A stretch of 64,000 nucleotides of DNA from Streptomyces griseorubiginosus (GCF_001514195.1 NZ_KQ948736.1:1038625-1102624), one strand, 5' to 3'; shown: positions 34,457 through 43,355, numbered from the stretch's first letter. Program-made: numbers and translations. The notes: generated by a model from the sequence alone, not told the origin.

Positions 34457-35035
34457 ATGCAGCCCCTCATCGACAACGCCCGTACGTTCGGACAGCGCCC
34501 TGAGGAGTTCGCCCCGCTGGCCCAAGGCCAGTCCCCCCAGGTTCTGTTCATCACCTGCTCGGATTCCAGGGTCGTCCCGGCCCTGATCACGGGCGCCCGC
34601 CCGGGAGAGCTCTTCGAGCTGCGCACCGCGGGCAACATCGTTCCCCCCTACGCCTCCGAGCACCCCACCAGCGAGGCAGCCACCATCGAGTACGCCGTGG
34701 AGGTGCTGGGCGTCCGCGACATCGTGGTCTGCGGGCACTCGCACTGCGGCGCCGTCGGCGCCCTGGTCCGCGGCGACGACCTGGACGCCGTACCGGCCGT
34801 CCGCGACTGGCTGCACCACGCCACCCCGCGTCCGGCGGGCGCGGCCGAGGACCCGGAGGTCGCCGAGGGCGTACAGAGCCATGTCCTGGCCCAGATCCTG
34901 CGGCTGCGGTCCTACCCGTTCATCGACAAGAAGCTGGCAGAAGAGCAACTGACCCTGCACGCCTGGTACTACGAGGTGCACACCGGCGCCGTCCGCGTCC
35001 ACCGCACCGAGTCCGACGCGTTCGAGGGTCTGTGA
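34457..35035 (+). CDS. beta-class carbonic anhydrase
   Basis: This 192-residue enzyme interconverts CO2 and bicarbonate. Zinc ligands are C34 (TCSDSR, with the catalytic D36/R38 pair), H94 and C97 (CGHSHCGA). Length is usual. AGGAGGAG precedes the ATG by eight bases. The stop overlaps the SulP start (GTGA), so enzyme and anion transporter are made together. Confidence 0.93.
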   Translation: MQPLIDNARTFGQRPEEFAPLAQGQSPQVLFITCSDSRVVPALITGARPGELFELRTAGNIVPPYASEHPTSEAATIEYAVEVLGVRDIVVCGHSHCGAVGALVRGDDLDAVPAVRDWLHHATPRPAGAAEDPEVAEGVQSHVLAQILRLRSYPFIDKKLAEEQLTLHAWYYEVHTGAVRVHRTESDAFEGL

Positions 35036-36528
35036 TCGCCGTGCTGACCAAATTCCCTCACCTGCGGCAGGACTTCGCCGCGTCCCTGGTCGTCTTCCTG
35101 GTCGCGCTCCCGCTCTGCGTGGGTGTGGCCGTCGCCTCCGGCGTCCCGGCCGAACTCGGCCTGGTCACCGGCATAGTCGGCGGGCTGGTCACCGGAGTCA
35201 TGCGGGGCAGCAGCCTCCAGGTCTCCGGGCCCGCCGCCGGTCTGACCGTGCTCGTCTTCGAGGCGGTGCAGGAGTTCGGGCTGCCCGCGCTCGGAGTGAT
35301 CGTGCTGGCGGCCGGGCTGATCCAGCTCGCGATGGGCGCCCTGAAGCTGGGGCGCTGGTTCCGGGCGATATCCGTCTCGGTCGTCGAGGGCATGCTGGCC
35401 GGCATCGGCCTCGTGCTCATCGCCGGCCAGCTGTACTCCGCGGCCGGCCTGAAGGCGCCCACCACCGGGGTCGACAAGATCCTGGGACTGCCCGGTGCCG
35501 TGGTCGACGCGCTCGGCAGCGGCACCGCGCTCACCTCGCTCGCGGTCGGGGCGGGCACCGTCGCGGTGCTGGTCCTGTGGAAGAAGCTGCCCGGGAAGGC
35601 ACAGACCGTGCCGGGCGCCCTCGCCGCCGTCCTGCTGGCCACCGTGGTCACCCAGGTCTTCGGCCTGTCGATCGCCACCGTCGAGGTGAACGGCCTGCTC
35701 GGCTCCATCCAGCCCCCCGGCTCGGAGGCCTTCGGTGAGCTCGCCAACCCGGCGATCTTCGGCACCATCCTCGCGTTCACGCTGATCGCCTCCGCCGAGT
35801 CGCTGTTCAGCGCGGCCGCGGTGGACCGGCTGCACGACGGTCCGCGCACCGAGTACGACAAGGAACTGATGGCCCAGGGCGCGGGCAACGCGGTGTGCGG
35901 CGCGCTCGGCGCCCTGCCCATGACCGCGGTCATCGTGCGCAGCTCCGCCAACGTCGCGGCGGGCGCGCGGACGAAGGCGTCCCGGGTCATGCACGGTGTG
36001 TGGCTGCTGCTGTTCGCGGCCCTGCTGCCCTCCGCGCTCGCCCTGATCCCGCTGCCCGCGCTCGCCGGCATCCTCGTCCACGCGGGCTTCAAGCTGATCC
36101 CCTTCAAGGCGATCGGGCCGCTGTGGCGCAGTCACCGCGGTGAGGCGCTGATCCTGGTGGCCACCGCCGTCTCGATCGTCGCGGTCAACATGTTCGAGGG
36201 CGTGCTGATCGGTCTGGCGCTGTCCGTCGCCAAGACCGCCTGGGAGGCCTCGCACCTCAAGCTGGAGATCGTCGACAAGGGCGCGGGCCCGATCCAGGCC
36301 CACCTGTCGGGCAACGCGACCTTCCTGCGGTTGCCGAAGATCCTCGACAGCCTGGAGTCGCTGCCCCAGGACCGGCCCGTGGAGCTGGACCTCTCGGGTC
36401 TGCACCACCTGGACCACGCCTGCCGTACGGCACTGGAGAACTGGGCCGAACGGCACAGCTCGGTCGGCACGGAACCGGTGCGCGTCACCGAGCCGGAGCC
36501 GGTGAGGGCCACCGCCTCCCAACCGTGA
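35032..36528 (+). CDS. SulP-family anion transporter with STAS domain, probable bicarbonate carrier
   Basis: This 498-residue transporter has about ten to twelve membrane segments (VVFLVALPLCVGVAVASGVP first), the SulP core GSSLQVSGPAAGLTVLV and a short C-terminal STAS-like region (LDLSGLHHLDHACRTALENW). Coupling by a GTGA overlap with a carbonic anhydrase suggests bicarbonate as substrate, as in BicA-type carriers; sulfate cannot be excluded. Confidence 0.88.
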   Translation: MIAVLTKFPHLRQDFAASLVVFLVALPLCVGVAVASGVPAELGLVTGIVGGLVTGVMRGSSLQVSGPAAGLTVLVFEAVQEFGLPALGVIVLAAGLIQLAMGALKLGRWFRAISVSVVEGMLAGIGLVLIAGQLYSAAGLKAPTTGVDKILGLPGAVVDALGSGTALTSLAVGAGTVAVLVLWKKLPGKAQTVPGALAAVLLATVVTQVFGLSIATVEVNGLLGSIQPPGSEAFGELANPAIFGTILAFTLIASAESLFSAAAVDRLHDGPRTEYDKELMAQGAGNAVCGALGALPMTAVIVRSSANVAAGARTKASRVMHGVWLLLFAALLPSALALIPLPALAGILVHAGFKLIPFKAIGPLWRSHRGEALILVATAVSIVAVNMFEGVLIGLALSVAKTAWEASHLKLEIVDKGAGPIQAHLSGNATFLRLPKILDSLESLPQDRPVELDLSGLHHLDHACRTALENWAERHSSVGTEPVRVTEPEPVRATASQP

Positions 36529-36547
36529 GGGCTACCGCCCCTCAGCC

Positions 36548-36575
36548 GTGAGGGCTACCGCCCCGTAGCCCTCAC
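36548..36575 (+). terminator. hairpin terminator after the SulP gene
   Basis: GTGAGGGCTAC and GTAGCCCTCAC form a perfect 11-bp stem with a 6-base loop. The left arm sequence also occurs as a direct repeat just upstream (36525-36535). Confidence 0.75.
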
Positions 36576-36664
36576 CGCCTGGTCCGAAGCCGTCGTGGCC
36601 TCGGGCCAGGCACCGGGCATATCGTGGCAGGAGCAGACAGAAGGACCTCTCTGAGGAGGTCGGC

Positions 36665-37441
36665 ATGCTCCCAGAACTGTTGGCGGCGGCCGCGGCGACC
36701 GCCGCCGCCGGGTGCGTCTACCTCGCGGCGGCGGCCCGGGTGGTCAAGCAGTACGAGCGCGGGGTGGTCTTCCGCCTCGGGCGTCTCGCCGGCGGGGTGC
36801 GCGAGCCCGGGTTCACGCTGGTCGTGCCGTTCGCGGACCGGCTGCACAAGGTGAACATGCAGATCGTCACGCTGCCGGTGCCGGCCCAGGAGGGCATCAC
36901 CCGGGACAACGTCACGGTGCGCGTGGACGCGGTGGTCTACTTCCGGGTCGTCGACGCGGCGAGCGCCCTGGTCAAGGTCGAGGACTACAAGTTCGCCGTC
37001 TCCCAGATGGCCCAGACCTCGCTGCGTTCGATCATCGGCAAGAGCGAGCTGGACGATCTGCTGTCCAACCGCGAGAAGCTCAACGAAGGCCTGGAGCTGA
37101 TGATCGACAGCCCGGCCGTCGGCTGGGGTGTGCAGGTGGACCGCGTGGAGATCAAGGACGTGTCGCTGCCGGACACGATGAAGCGGTCGATGGCCCGTCA
37201 GGCCGAGGCCGACCGTGAGCGACGGGCCCGGATCATCAACGCCGACGCCGAGCTCCAGGCCTCCAAGAAGCTCGCGGAGGCCGCCAAGGAGATGTCGGAG
37301 CAGCCCGCCGCGCTCCAGCTCCGGCTCCTCCAGACGGTCGTCGCGGTGGCCGCCGAGAAGAACTCCACGCTCGTCCTGCCGTTCCCGGTGGAGCTGCTGC
37401 GCTTCCTGGAGCGCGCGCAGGAGCACCCGACCGGGCAGTGA
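36665..37441 (+). CDS. SPFH/band-7 (stomatin-like) membrane protein
   Basis: This 258-residue protein has an N-terminal membrane anchor, then a stomatin-type SPFH domain (VKQYERGVVFRLGRL, followed later by ITRDNVTVRVDAVVYFRV) and a C-terminal coiled coil (QAEADRERRARIINADAE). Such proteins form oligomeric membrane scaffolds. GAGGAGG precedes the ATG. The partner NfeD-type protease is not present nearby. Confidence 0.88.
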   Translation: MLPELLAAAAATAAAGCVYLAAAARVVKQYERGVVFRLGRLAGGVREPGFTLVVPFADRLHKVNMQIVTLPVPAQEGITRDNVTVRVDAVVYFRVVDAASALVKVEDYKFAVSQMAQTSLRSIIGKSELDDLLSNREKLNEGLELMIDSPAVGWGVQVDRVEIKDVSLPDTMKRSMARQAEADRERRARIINADAELQASKKLAEAAKEMSEQPAALQLRLLQTVVAVAAEKNSTLVLPFPVELLRFLERAQEHPTGQ

Positions 37442-37542
37442 CGGATGGGGACACGCTACGCGCGTGGTTCCCGAGGGCCGACCCAGGTGATAGACACAGC
37501 GGCGTCACAGTTCCTGTCCGCCAGCAGGAAGGTCGCACCGCC

Positions 37543-38910
37543 ATGTCCGCAACACGACGTCAAGTCCTCGCCCGCTCAGGGGCCCTCGGGGTCGGCATCG
37601 CCTTCACCGGGGCCCTGTCCGAGCTCTTCGCGGGCACCGCCGCCGCCCAGTCCCTCGGCCACACCGGCTACGGCCCCCTCGTACCCGACCCGAAGGGCCT
37701 GCTGGACCTGCCGAAAGGGTTCCGCTACCAGGTCCTCTCCCGCGAGGGCGACCAGCTGCGTTCGGGTGAGGGAAAGGTTCCTTCCAACCACGACGGCATG
37801 ACCGCGCTGCCCGGCAGACACGGCCGGGTGCACCTGGTCCGCAACCACGAGAACCGCCCCACCGCGCCCCTCCAGGTCCCGACGGTCGAGGGCCTCACCT
37901 ACGACCCGGCGGGCAAGGGCGGTTGTACGGCCCTCACGCTGGACTCCCGGAACAACGTGCTGTCGGAGCGGGTCGCCATCGCCGGCACCGCCGTCAACTG
38001 CGCGGGCGGGCCCACCCCGTGGGGCACCTGGCTGACCTGTGAGGAGACCGAGGACAAGGCCGGCACCAACGGCTACACCAAGGACCACGGCTTCATCTTC
38101 GAGGTGGACCCGGTCGACCCGCACCGCTCGGGTGCCGTACCGCTGACCGCGATGGGCCGTTTCCAGCACGAGGCGATCGCGATCGACCCGAAGCGCGGCA
38201 TCGTCTACGAGACCGAGGACGCCTTCCTCAAGCCCTTCGGCCTGTTCTACCGCTTCCTGCCCAACCGGCCCGAGGGCGGCCCCGGTTCGCTGCGCGCCGG
38301 CGGCCGGCTCCAGGCGATGCGGGTGCCCGGCGTGCCCGACCTGTCGGTGATCCAGGAGACCGGGGCCTGCTTCGAGGGCATCGAATGGGTCGACGTACCG
38401 GACCCGCTGGCCGTCCAGACCCCCGTCCGGCTCCAGGACTTCGGCCCGAAGGGCATCACGCACGCCCAGAAGCTGGAGGGCTGCTACTGGGGCGGGACGT
38501 CCGTCTACTTCGTGTCGTCGTTCGCGCGCAGCTCCGACGGTTCGGCCGCCTCCCACTTCGGGCAGATCTGGCGCTACGACCCCTCGGCGCGCCGGCTCAC
38601 CCTGGTGATCGTCTTCGGCCCGGACACCGATGTGCAGCTGCCCGGCGAGTCCCCGGACAACATCTGCCTGGCCCCCAGCGGCGGCCTGATGGTGTGCGAG
38701 GACGGCAACGGAGCCCAGCACGTCTTCGGCGTGACCCGGCACGGCGAGGTCTACGCGATGGCCCGCAACGCCCAGAACATCGGCACGCCCGAGGCGCCCG
38801 AGTGGGGCGAGTTCGCCGGCGTCACCTTCTCGCCCGACGGGCAGACGATGTACGTCAACTGCTACACGCCCGGGACGACCTTCGCGGTGACGGGACCCTG
38901 GCGCAGGTAG
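37543..38910 (+). CDS. Tat-exported PhoX/DUF839-family protein
   Basis: This 455-residue protein begins with a twin-arginine signal (ATRRQVLARSGALGVGIAFT). The mature part has the DUF839/PhoX pattern: NHDG, LVRNHENR, CAGGPTPWGTWLTCEETED, DNICLAPSGGLMVCEDGNG. PhoX proteins are calcium/iron alkaline phosphatases, so a phosphatase role is likely but unproven. The ATG at 37543 is chosen because the Tat motif then falls near the start. No obvious PHO box was found. Confidence 0.85.
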   Translation: MSATRRQVLARSGALGVGIAFTGALSELFAGTAAAQSLGHTGYGPLVPDPKGLLDLPKGFRYQVLSREGDQLRSGEGKVPSNHDGMTALPGRHGRVHLVRNHENRPTAPLQVPTVEGLTYDPAGKGGCTALTLDSRNNVLSERVAIAGTAVNCAGGPTPWGTWLTCEETEDKAGTNGYTKDHGFIFEVDPVDPHRSGAVPLTAMGRFQHEAIAIDPKRGIVYETEDAFLKPFGLFYRFLPNRPEGGPGSLRAGGRLQAMRVPGVPDLSVIQETGACFEGIEWVDVPDPLAVQTPVRLQDFGPKGITHAQKLEGCYWGGTSVYFVSSFARSSDGSAASHFGQIWRYDPSARRLTLVIVFGPDTDVQLPGESPDNICLAPSGGLMVCEDGNGAQHVFGVTRHGEVYAMARNAQNIGTPEAPEWGEFAGVTFSPDGQTMYVNCYTPGTTFAVTGPWRR

Positions 38911-38937
38911 CCGCCCCTCCGGGACGGCCGGCGCGCC

Positions 38938-38968
38938 CCGGTCCCCCGGCGCAGGATCGAGGGACCGG
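38938..38968 (+). terminator. weak hairpin between PhoX-like and PPK2 genes
   Basis: CCGGTCCC and GGGACCGG form an 8-bp stem with a 15-base loop. Confidence 0.3.
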
Positions 38969-38991
38969 ACCCGGACCGGAAGGGGTGTCCC

Positions 38992-39888
38992 ATGTCCAGG
39001 AAGGGCTCGAAAGCCCGCGCGGAGAAGAAGGGCTCGAAGGCCGGTGCCGACGTCTCCCTGCGCGAGCTGCTGCGCGTGCCGGGCGGCAAGGCGGTGGACC
39101 TGGCCTCCTACGACGCCCGGGAGATCCCGGCCGGCCCCGGGGACAAGGAGGCCGGCCGGGCCGCGATGACCGAACTGGCCGACCCGCTGGCCGACCTTCA
39201 GGAACGGCTGTGGGCTGCGAGCACGGCGGGCGACCGGCGCCGGATCCTGCTGGTGCTCCAGGGCATGGACACCAGCGGCAAGGGCGGCACGGTCAAGCAC
39301 GTCATCGGCCTGTTCAACCCCTCCGGCTGCCGTATCCACGCCTTCAAGGCGCCCACGCCGAAGGAACTGGAGCACCCCTTCCTCTGGCGCGTGAAGAAGG
39401 CCCTGCCGCAGGCCGGTGAGCTGGGCATCTTCGACCGCTCGCACTACGAGGACGTGCTCATCGCCCGGGTGCGCGAACTCGTCCCGACCGCCGAGATCGA
39501 GCGCCGCTACGACGAGATCAACCGCTTCGAGAAGGCACTCGCCGACGACGGCGTCACCGTCGTCAAGTGCTTCCTGCACATCTCCTACGAGGAACAGCGC
39601 GACCGCCTCCTCAAGCGTCTCGACCGCCCGGACAAGCACTGGAAGTTCAACGTCTCGGACATCGACGAGCGCGCCCTGTGGCCGGCCTACCAGCGGGCGT
39701 ACGAGATCGCCCTGGAGCGCTGCTCGACCCGGCACGCGCCCTGGTACCTGGTGCCGGCCGACCGCAAGTGGTACCGCAACTGGGCGGTCAGCCGCCTTCT
39801 CCTGGAACACCTGTCCGAGCTGGACCCGCGGTACCCGAAGGCGGACTTCGACGTGGCGGAGGCCCGCAGGCGGCTGCTGGAAGAGTGA
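38992..39888 (+). CDS. ppk2: polyphosphate kinase 2 family protein
   Basis: This 298-residue PPK2 has Walker A in LQGMDTSGKGGTVKHV (about residue 91), the Walker B/lid segment GIFDRSHYEDVLIARV and the later YLVPADRKWYRNW. Such enzymes move phosphate between polyphosphate and nucleotides. The N-terminus is Lys-rich. It is a single-domain form of normal length. It lies 81 bases after the PhoX-like gene, so a phosphate link is possible. Confidence 0.92.
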   Translation: MSRKGSKARAEKKGSKAGADVSLRELLRVPGGKAVDLASYDAREIPAGPGDKEAGRAAMTELADPLADLQERLWAASTAGDRRRILLVLQGMDTSGKGGTVKHVIGLFNPSGCRIHAFKAPTPKELEHPFLWRVKKALPQAGELGIFDRSHYEDVLIARVRELVPTAEIERRYDEINRFEKALADDGVTVVKCFLHISYEEQRDRLLKRLDRPDKHWKFNVSDIDERALWPAYQRAYEIALERCSTRHAPWYLVPADRKWYRNWAVSRLLLEHLSELDPRYPKADFDVAEARRRLLEE

Positions 39889-39909
39889 ATCCCTGGGTAC
39901 TCGGCCCGC

Positions 39910-41427
39910 ATGACCGAGAACCGACACGTCAAGGGCTCGTACTGGCTGGAGACGGCACCCGGTGGCCCCCTGCCGCCGCTGACCGAGGACCTCGACGTCG
40001 ACGTGGCCGTGATCGGCGCCGGCATCGCCGGGCTGAGCACGGCCTGGGAGCTGACGCACGCGGGGCTGCGGGTCGCCGTACTGGAGGCCGGGCGGGTGGC
40101 GGCCGGGGTCACCGGGCACACCACCGCCAAGCTCACCGCCCTGCACACCCTGGTCTACGACAAGCTGCGCCGCACCCGCGGCCCCGAGGGGGCCCGGCTG
40201 TACGCGCGCTCGCAGAGCGAGGCGATCGAACGGGCCGCCGAGATCGCGCGGGAGCTGGGCGTCGACTGCGACTGGGAGCGGCGCAGCGCCTACACCTACG
40301 TCGGTGACGAGGGCCGGGTCGAGGAACTGCGGGCCGAGGCGGAGGCCGCCCGGGAGGCGGGGCTGCCGGCGTCGTTCGTGACGGAGACCGGGCTGCCGTT
40401 CCCGGTGGCGGGAGCGGTACGGGTCGAGGACCAGGCGCAGTTCCATCCGCGCAAGTACCTGCTGGCCCTGGTCGAGGACCTGGTCGCCTCCGGCGCTGCG
40501 GTTCACGAGCACACCGTCGTCGTCGGTCTCGACGAGGGCGAGCCGTGCCGGCTGACGACGGACACCCGGGCGACGGTGACGGCCCGGGACGTCGTGGTCG
40601 CCACCCACTACCCGGTCTTCGACCGGGCCCTGCTGTTCACCCGGCTCTCCCCGCGCCGCGAGCTGGTGGTCGCCGGGACGATCGAGCGGGAGCGCGATCC
40701 GGACGGCATGTTCATCACGCCGGACGAGGGCACCCGCTCGGTGCGCACGGCTCCCTGGGACGAGGACCGGCGGCTGCTCATCGTCACCGGCGAGCACTTC
40801 ACGCCCGGCACCGGGGACACCCGGGCCCGCTTCGACGACCTCTCGGCCTGGGCCGCCCGGCACTTTCCCGGGGTCGAGTTCACCCACGCCTGGGCCACCC
40901 AGGACAACGACCCCACCGACACGGTGCCGCTCGTCGGCCCGCTGCACCCGGGCGCCCGGCACACCTACGTCGCCACCGGGTTCGGCGGCTGGGGCATGAG
41001 CGGCGGCATCATGGCCGGCCGCCTGCTCACGGCGCAGATCACCGGCGAGGAGTGCGCGTGGAGCGAGCTGTACGACCCGCGCCGGCTGCGTTCGCAGGTC
41101 CGCGAGGCCCCGTCCTTCCTCAAGCACCAGGCGCAGGTGGCCCGGCACTTCGTCGGTGACCGGCTGCGCCCCTCCCCGCCGCTGGAGTCCCTGCCGCCCG
41201 GCGAGGGCGCGGTGGTCCGTGTGAACGGCGACCGGGTCGCGGTCTACCGCGACGACGAGGGCGCCCTGCACGCGGTCTCGCCACGCTGCACGCACATGGG
41301 CTGCCTGGTCTCCTTCAACGGCGCCGAGGACGCCTGGGAGTGCCCCTGCCACGGCTCCCGCTTCGACACCGACGGCAAGGTGATCCAGGGCCCGGCGACC
41401 AAGCCGCTGGAGCGGCGGGACATCTGA
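39910..41427 (+). CDS. FAD-dependent oxidoreductase with C-terminal Rieske [2Fe-2S] domain
   Basis: This 505-residue protein has a DAO-type FAD domain (VAVIGAGIAGLSTAWELTHAG near residue 33; FGGWGMSGGIMAG near 358) and a C-terminal Rieske cluster domain with ligands in CTHMGC (about 460) and CPCHGS (about 478). Function of this fused family is not established; electron transfer between flavin and cluster is expected. It is cytoplasmic. Confidence 0.88.
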   Translation: MTENRHVKGSYWLETAPGGPLPPLTEDLDVDVAVIGAGIAGLSTAWELTHAGLRVAVLEAGRVAAGVTGHTTAKLTALHTLVYDKLRRTRGPEGARLYARSQSEAIERAAEIARELGVDCDWERRSAYTYVGDEGRVEELRAEAEAAREAGLPASFVTETGLPFPVAGAVRVEDQAQFHPRKYLLALVEDLVASGAAVHEHTVVVGLDEGEPCRLTTDTRATVTARDVVVATHYPVFDRALLFTRLSPRRELVVAGTIERERDPDGMFITPDEGTRSVRTAPWDEDRRLLIVTGEHFTPGTGDTRARFDDLSAWAARHFPGVEFTHAWATQDNDPTDTVPLVGPLHPGARHTYVATGFGGWGMSGGIMAGRLLTAQITGEECAWSELYDPRRLRSQVREAPSFLKHQAQVARHFVGDRLRPSPPLESLPPGEGAVVRVNGDRVAVYRDDEGALHAVSPRCTHMGCLVSFNGAEDAWECPCHGSRFDTDGKVIQGPATKPLERRDI

Positions 41428-41454
41428 GCGGGTGACGCCCCGGCCGGGGCTGAG

Positions 41455-41482
41455 ATGACAATCGGATGGTTCGCCCTATTTT
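41455..41482 (+). promoter_or_regulatory. promoter of the polysaccharide deacetylase gene (leaderless)
   Basis: ATGACA (41455-41460), a 16-base spacer and TATTTT (41477-41482) resemble a housekeeping promoter. The GTG start is only six bases downstream and has no ribosome-binding site, as expected for a leaderless transcript. Confidence 0.5.
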
Positions 41483-41488
41483 CGTACG

Positions 41489-42310
41489 GTGATCACTCTC
41501 GTACGACGCGTGACCGCCGTCTGTCTCCTCGGTACCGCCCTCACGGCCTGTGCCGCCACCGTCCAGCCGGCGCCCCGGACGGCCCGCCCGGCCCCCTCGG
41601 CGACCAGTGCGCCGCCGACCCTCGCCCCGGGTCCGGGCGGGCTGACCCCGGTCTTCAGGAACGGGTCCCGGGTGCACGGCAGGACGGCCGCGCTCACCTT
41701 CGACGCCGACATGACCGCGGACCAGGGGGCGCGGGCGGCGGCGGGTGAGCACTTCGACAATCCGGGGCTGATCTCGGCGCTGCGGGCGCTGAAGGTGCCG
41801 GCCACCGTGTTCATGACCGGGCGGTGGGCCGAGGAGTATCCGGACCAGGCCCGTTCGATCGGGCGCGATCCGCTCTTCGAGGTCGCCAACCACTCCTACA
41901 GCCACTACGCCTTCACCGACGACTGCTACGGGCTGCCGAGGGTGTCCGCGGACCGGATGCGGGCGGACGTGGAGCGGGCGTACTCGGCGTTCCGGAAGGC
42001 CGGGGTGCCGGACGCACGGCCGTACTTCCGCTTCCCCGGCGGCTGCTACGACCGGCAGGCCCTGAGGGAGCTGACCCCGGCCGGGGTGACCGCAGTCCAG
42101 TGGGACGTGGTGAGCGGCGACGCGTTCGCGACGGACGCGGAGGCGGTGGCCCGGCAGGTGCTGGAGGGGGTGCGGCCGGGGTCGGTCGTGGTCATGCACT
42201 GCACGCGCAGCGCAGCGCCGACGACGGAGCGGGTGGTGCGGACGGTGGTGCCCCGGCTGCGGGCGCGGGGCTTCCGGTTCGTGAAGGTGTCCGAGCTGAT
42301 CGGTTCCTAG
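41489..42310 (+). CDS. polysaccharide deacetylase (NodB) lipoprotein
   Basis: This 273-residue protein has a lipoprotein signal (VCLLGTALTAC) and a NodB carbohydrate-esterase-4 domain: motif 1 is LTFDADMT, motif 2 NHSYSHY with the zinc histidines, motif 3 YFRFPGGCYD. Motif 1 is TFDAD instead of the common TFDDG, but retains two Asp residues. It would deacetylate peptidoglycan or another N-acetylated glycan at the cell surface. Confidence 0.88.
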   Translation: MITLVRRVTAVCLLGTALTACAATVQPAPRTARPAPSATSAPPTLAPGPGGLTPVFRNGSRVHGRTAALTFDADMTADQGARAAAGEHFDNPGLISALRALKVPATVFMTGRWAEEYPDQARSIGRDPLFEVANHSYSHYAFTDDCYGLPRVSADRMRADVERAYSAFRKAGVPDARPYFRFPGGCYDRQALRELTPAGVTAVQWDVVSGDAFATDAEAVARQVLEGVRPGSVVVMHCTRSAAPTTERVVRTVVPRLRARGFRFVKVSELIGS

Positions 42311-42362
42311 GCCGCTCCGGTCCTGGGCTGATCCGGTCCTAGGCTGATCCGGCCCTAGGCTG
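42301..42362 (+). repeat. imperfect 16-bp tandem repeat
   Basis: GCTGATCCGGTCCTAG (42327-42342) and GCTGATCCGGCCCTAG (42343-42358) follow two more diverged units, starting within the end of the deacetylase gene and running up to the ribosome-binding site of the next small gene. Confidence 0.75.
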
Positions 42363-42367
42363 GAGGC

Positions 42368-42547
42368 ATGAGCGAGGACTACTGCACGATCGGCAACATG
42401 CCCAAGCCGCCGGTCGCCGACGGGCCGCCGTACGCGGACTGCGTCCTGTGCCGGAAGCCCACGGAGTACCCGGAGTCGTACAAGGGGATCACCCTGTGCC
42501 CGGTCTGCGAGTGGCAGGAGGCTCAGCGGACGGCCTGCTCCGGCTGA
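42368..42547 (+). CDS. small CxxC protein, putative zinc ribbon
   Basis: This 59-residue protein has two CxxC pairs, CVLC and CPVC, spaced like a zinc ribbon, within a Pro-rich context (PKPPVADGPPYADC). The short length, conserved-looking composition and GGAGG just upstream support a real gene, although the GGAGG is only one base from the ATG; ATG 42398 is an alternative. It lies 17 bases before the next gene. No function is known. Confidence 0.55.
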   Translation: MSEDYCTIGNMPKPPVADGPPYADCVLCRKPTEYPESYKGITLCPVCEWQEAQRTACSG

Positions 42548-42564
42548 GCTTTAGGGTGGTCCGG

Positions 42565-43281
42565 GTGAGCAACGACGTGACGCCCTCGACCGACAGCCCC
42601 TTCCGCACGGAGCCGACCGCCCGCGACCAGGCACCGCAGTTCGTGCTGCCGCTGGTCGTCCGGATCGAGAAGGCGGCCCCGCCCGCTCGCACCGACGCCC
42701 TGGAGACCGCCGCCCGGGCCGTGCTCGTGCTGCTGAGCGACGAGCGTTCCGTCGGCGACGGGGAGTGGGCCGAGGCCGTGCGGGACTGGCAGGACGCCCG
42801 GATCCGCAAGGTCGTCCGGCGGGCCCGGGGGGCCGAGTGGCGGCGGGCCGAGGCACTGCCCGGGATCACGGTGACGGGGAAGTCGGCCGAGGTACGGGTG
42901 TTCCCGCCGGTGCCGCTCGACGGCTGGCCCAAGGAACTGGCCAGGCTCCAGGTCTCCGGCACCGACCTCGACGACCCCGAGCCCCCGGTGGCGGCGGACC
43001 CCGCGGCCCCCGTGCTGTGGCTCAACCCGGATCTCGACATGTCGGCCGGCAAGGCGATGGCCCAGGCCGGTCACGGCGCCCAACTGGCCTGGTGGGAACT
43101 GTCGGACGAGGAGAAGGCGAGCTGGCGGGACGCCGGGTTCCCTCTCGCCGTGCGCATCGCTGACGCGGACCGCTGGGGCGAACTCACCCACAGCGGGCTG
43201 CCGTTGGTCCGTGACGCCGGTTTCACCGAGATCGCGCCGGGCAGCTGCACGGTGGTCGCCGATCATCCGGCGCTGCGATGA
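42565..43281 (+). CDS. Pth2-type peptidyl-tRNA hydrolase domain protein
   Basis: This 238-residue protein ends in a PTH2 domain: WLNPDLDMSAGKAMAQAGHG followed by AQLAWW matches the K-M-x-x-G-K-x-x-A-Q-x-x-H-A pattern of archaeal/eukaryal peptidyl-tRNA hydrolases. The first 130 residues are a helical extension specific to actinomycetes. Whether it hydrolyses peptidyl-tRNA is unknown. The GTG start at 42565 follows GGGTGG. Its stop codon overlaps a 25-codon frame (ATGA). Confidence 0.75.
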   Translation: MSNDVTPSTDSPFRTEPTARDQAPQFVLPLVVRIEKAAPPARTDALETAARAVLVLLSDERSVGDGEWAEAVRDWQDARIRKVVRRARGAEWRRAEALPGITVTGKSAEVRVFPPVPLDGWPKELARLQVSGTDLDDPEPPVAADPAAPVLWLNPDLDMSAGKAMAQAGHGAQLAWWELSDEEKASWRDAGFPLAVRIADADRWGELTHSGLPLVRDAGFTEIAPGSCTVVADHPALR

Positions 43282-43355
43282 CGTACGGGGGCTGCTTCTG
43301 CTACGGCGTGACCGCCGAGTTCGGCATGGTTCCCGAACCTCAAATGTTGCTCTGA
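43278..43355 (+). CDS. possible 25-residue Cys-containing peptide
   Basis: An ATG overlapping the Pth2 stop (ATGA) opens a short frame MTYGGCFCYGVTAEFGMVPE ending PQMLL. It contains a CFC pair and lies 97 bases before the DUF692 gene, whose relatives modify Cys residues in small peptides. There is no ribosome-binding site of its own beyond possible coupling. It may be chance. Confidence 0.2.
   Translation: MTYGGCFCYGVTAEFGMVPEPQMLL

Noticed and set aside
37576..41352. 1258-codon minus-strand frame across three genes
   Set aside because: Continuous shadow frame with Val/Gly/Arg-rich composition, opposite to PhoX-like, PPK2 and FAD/Rieske genes with clear motifs.
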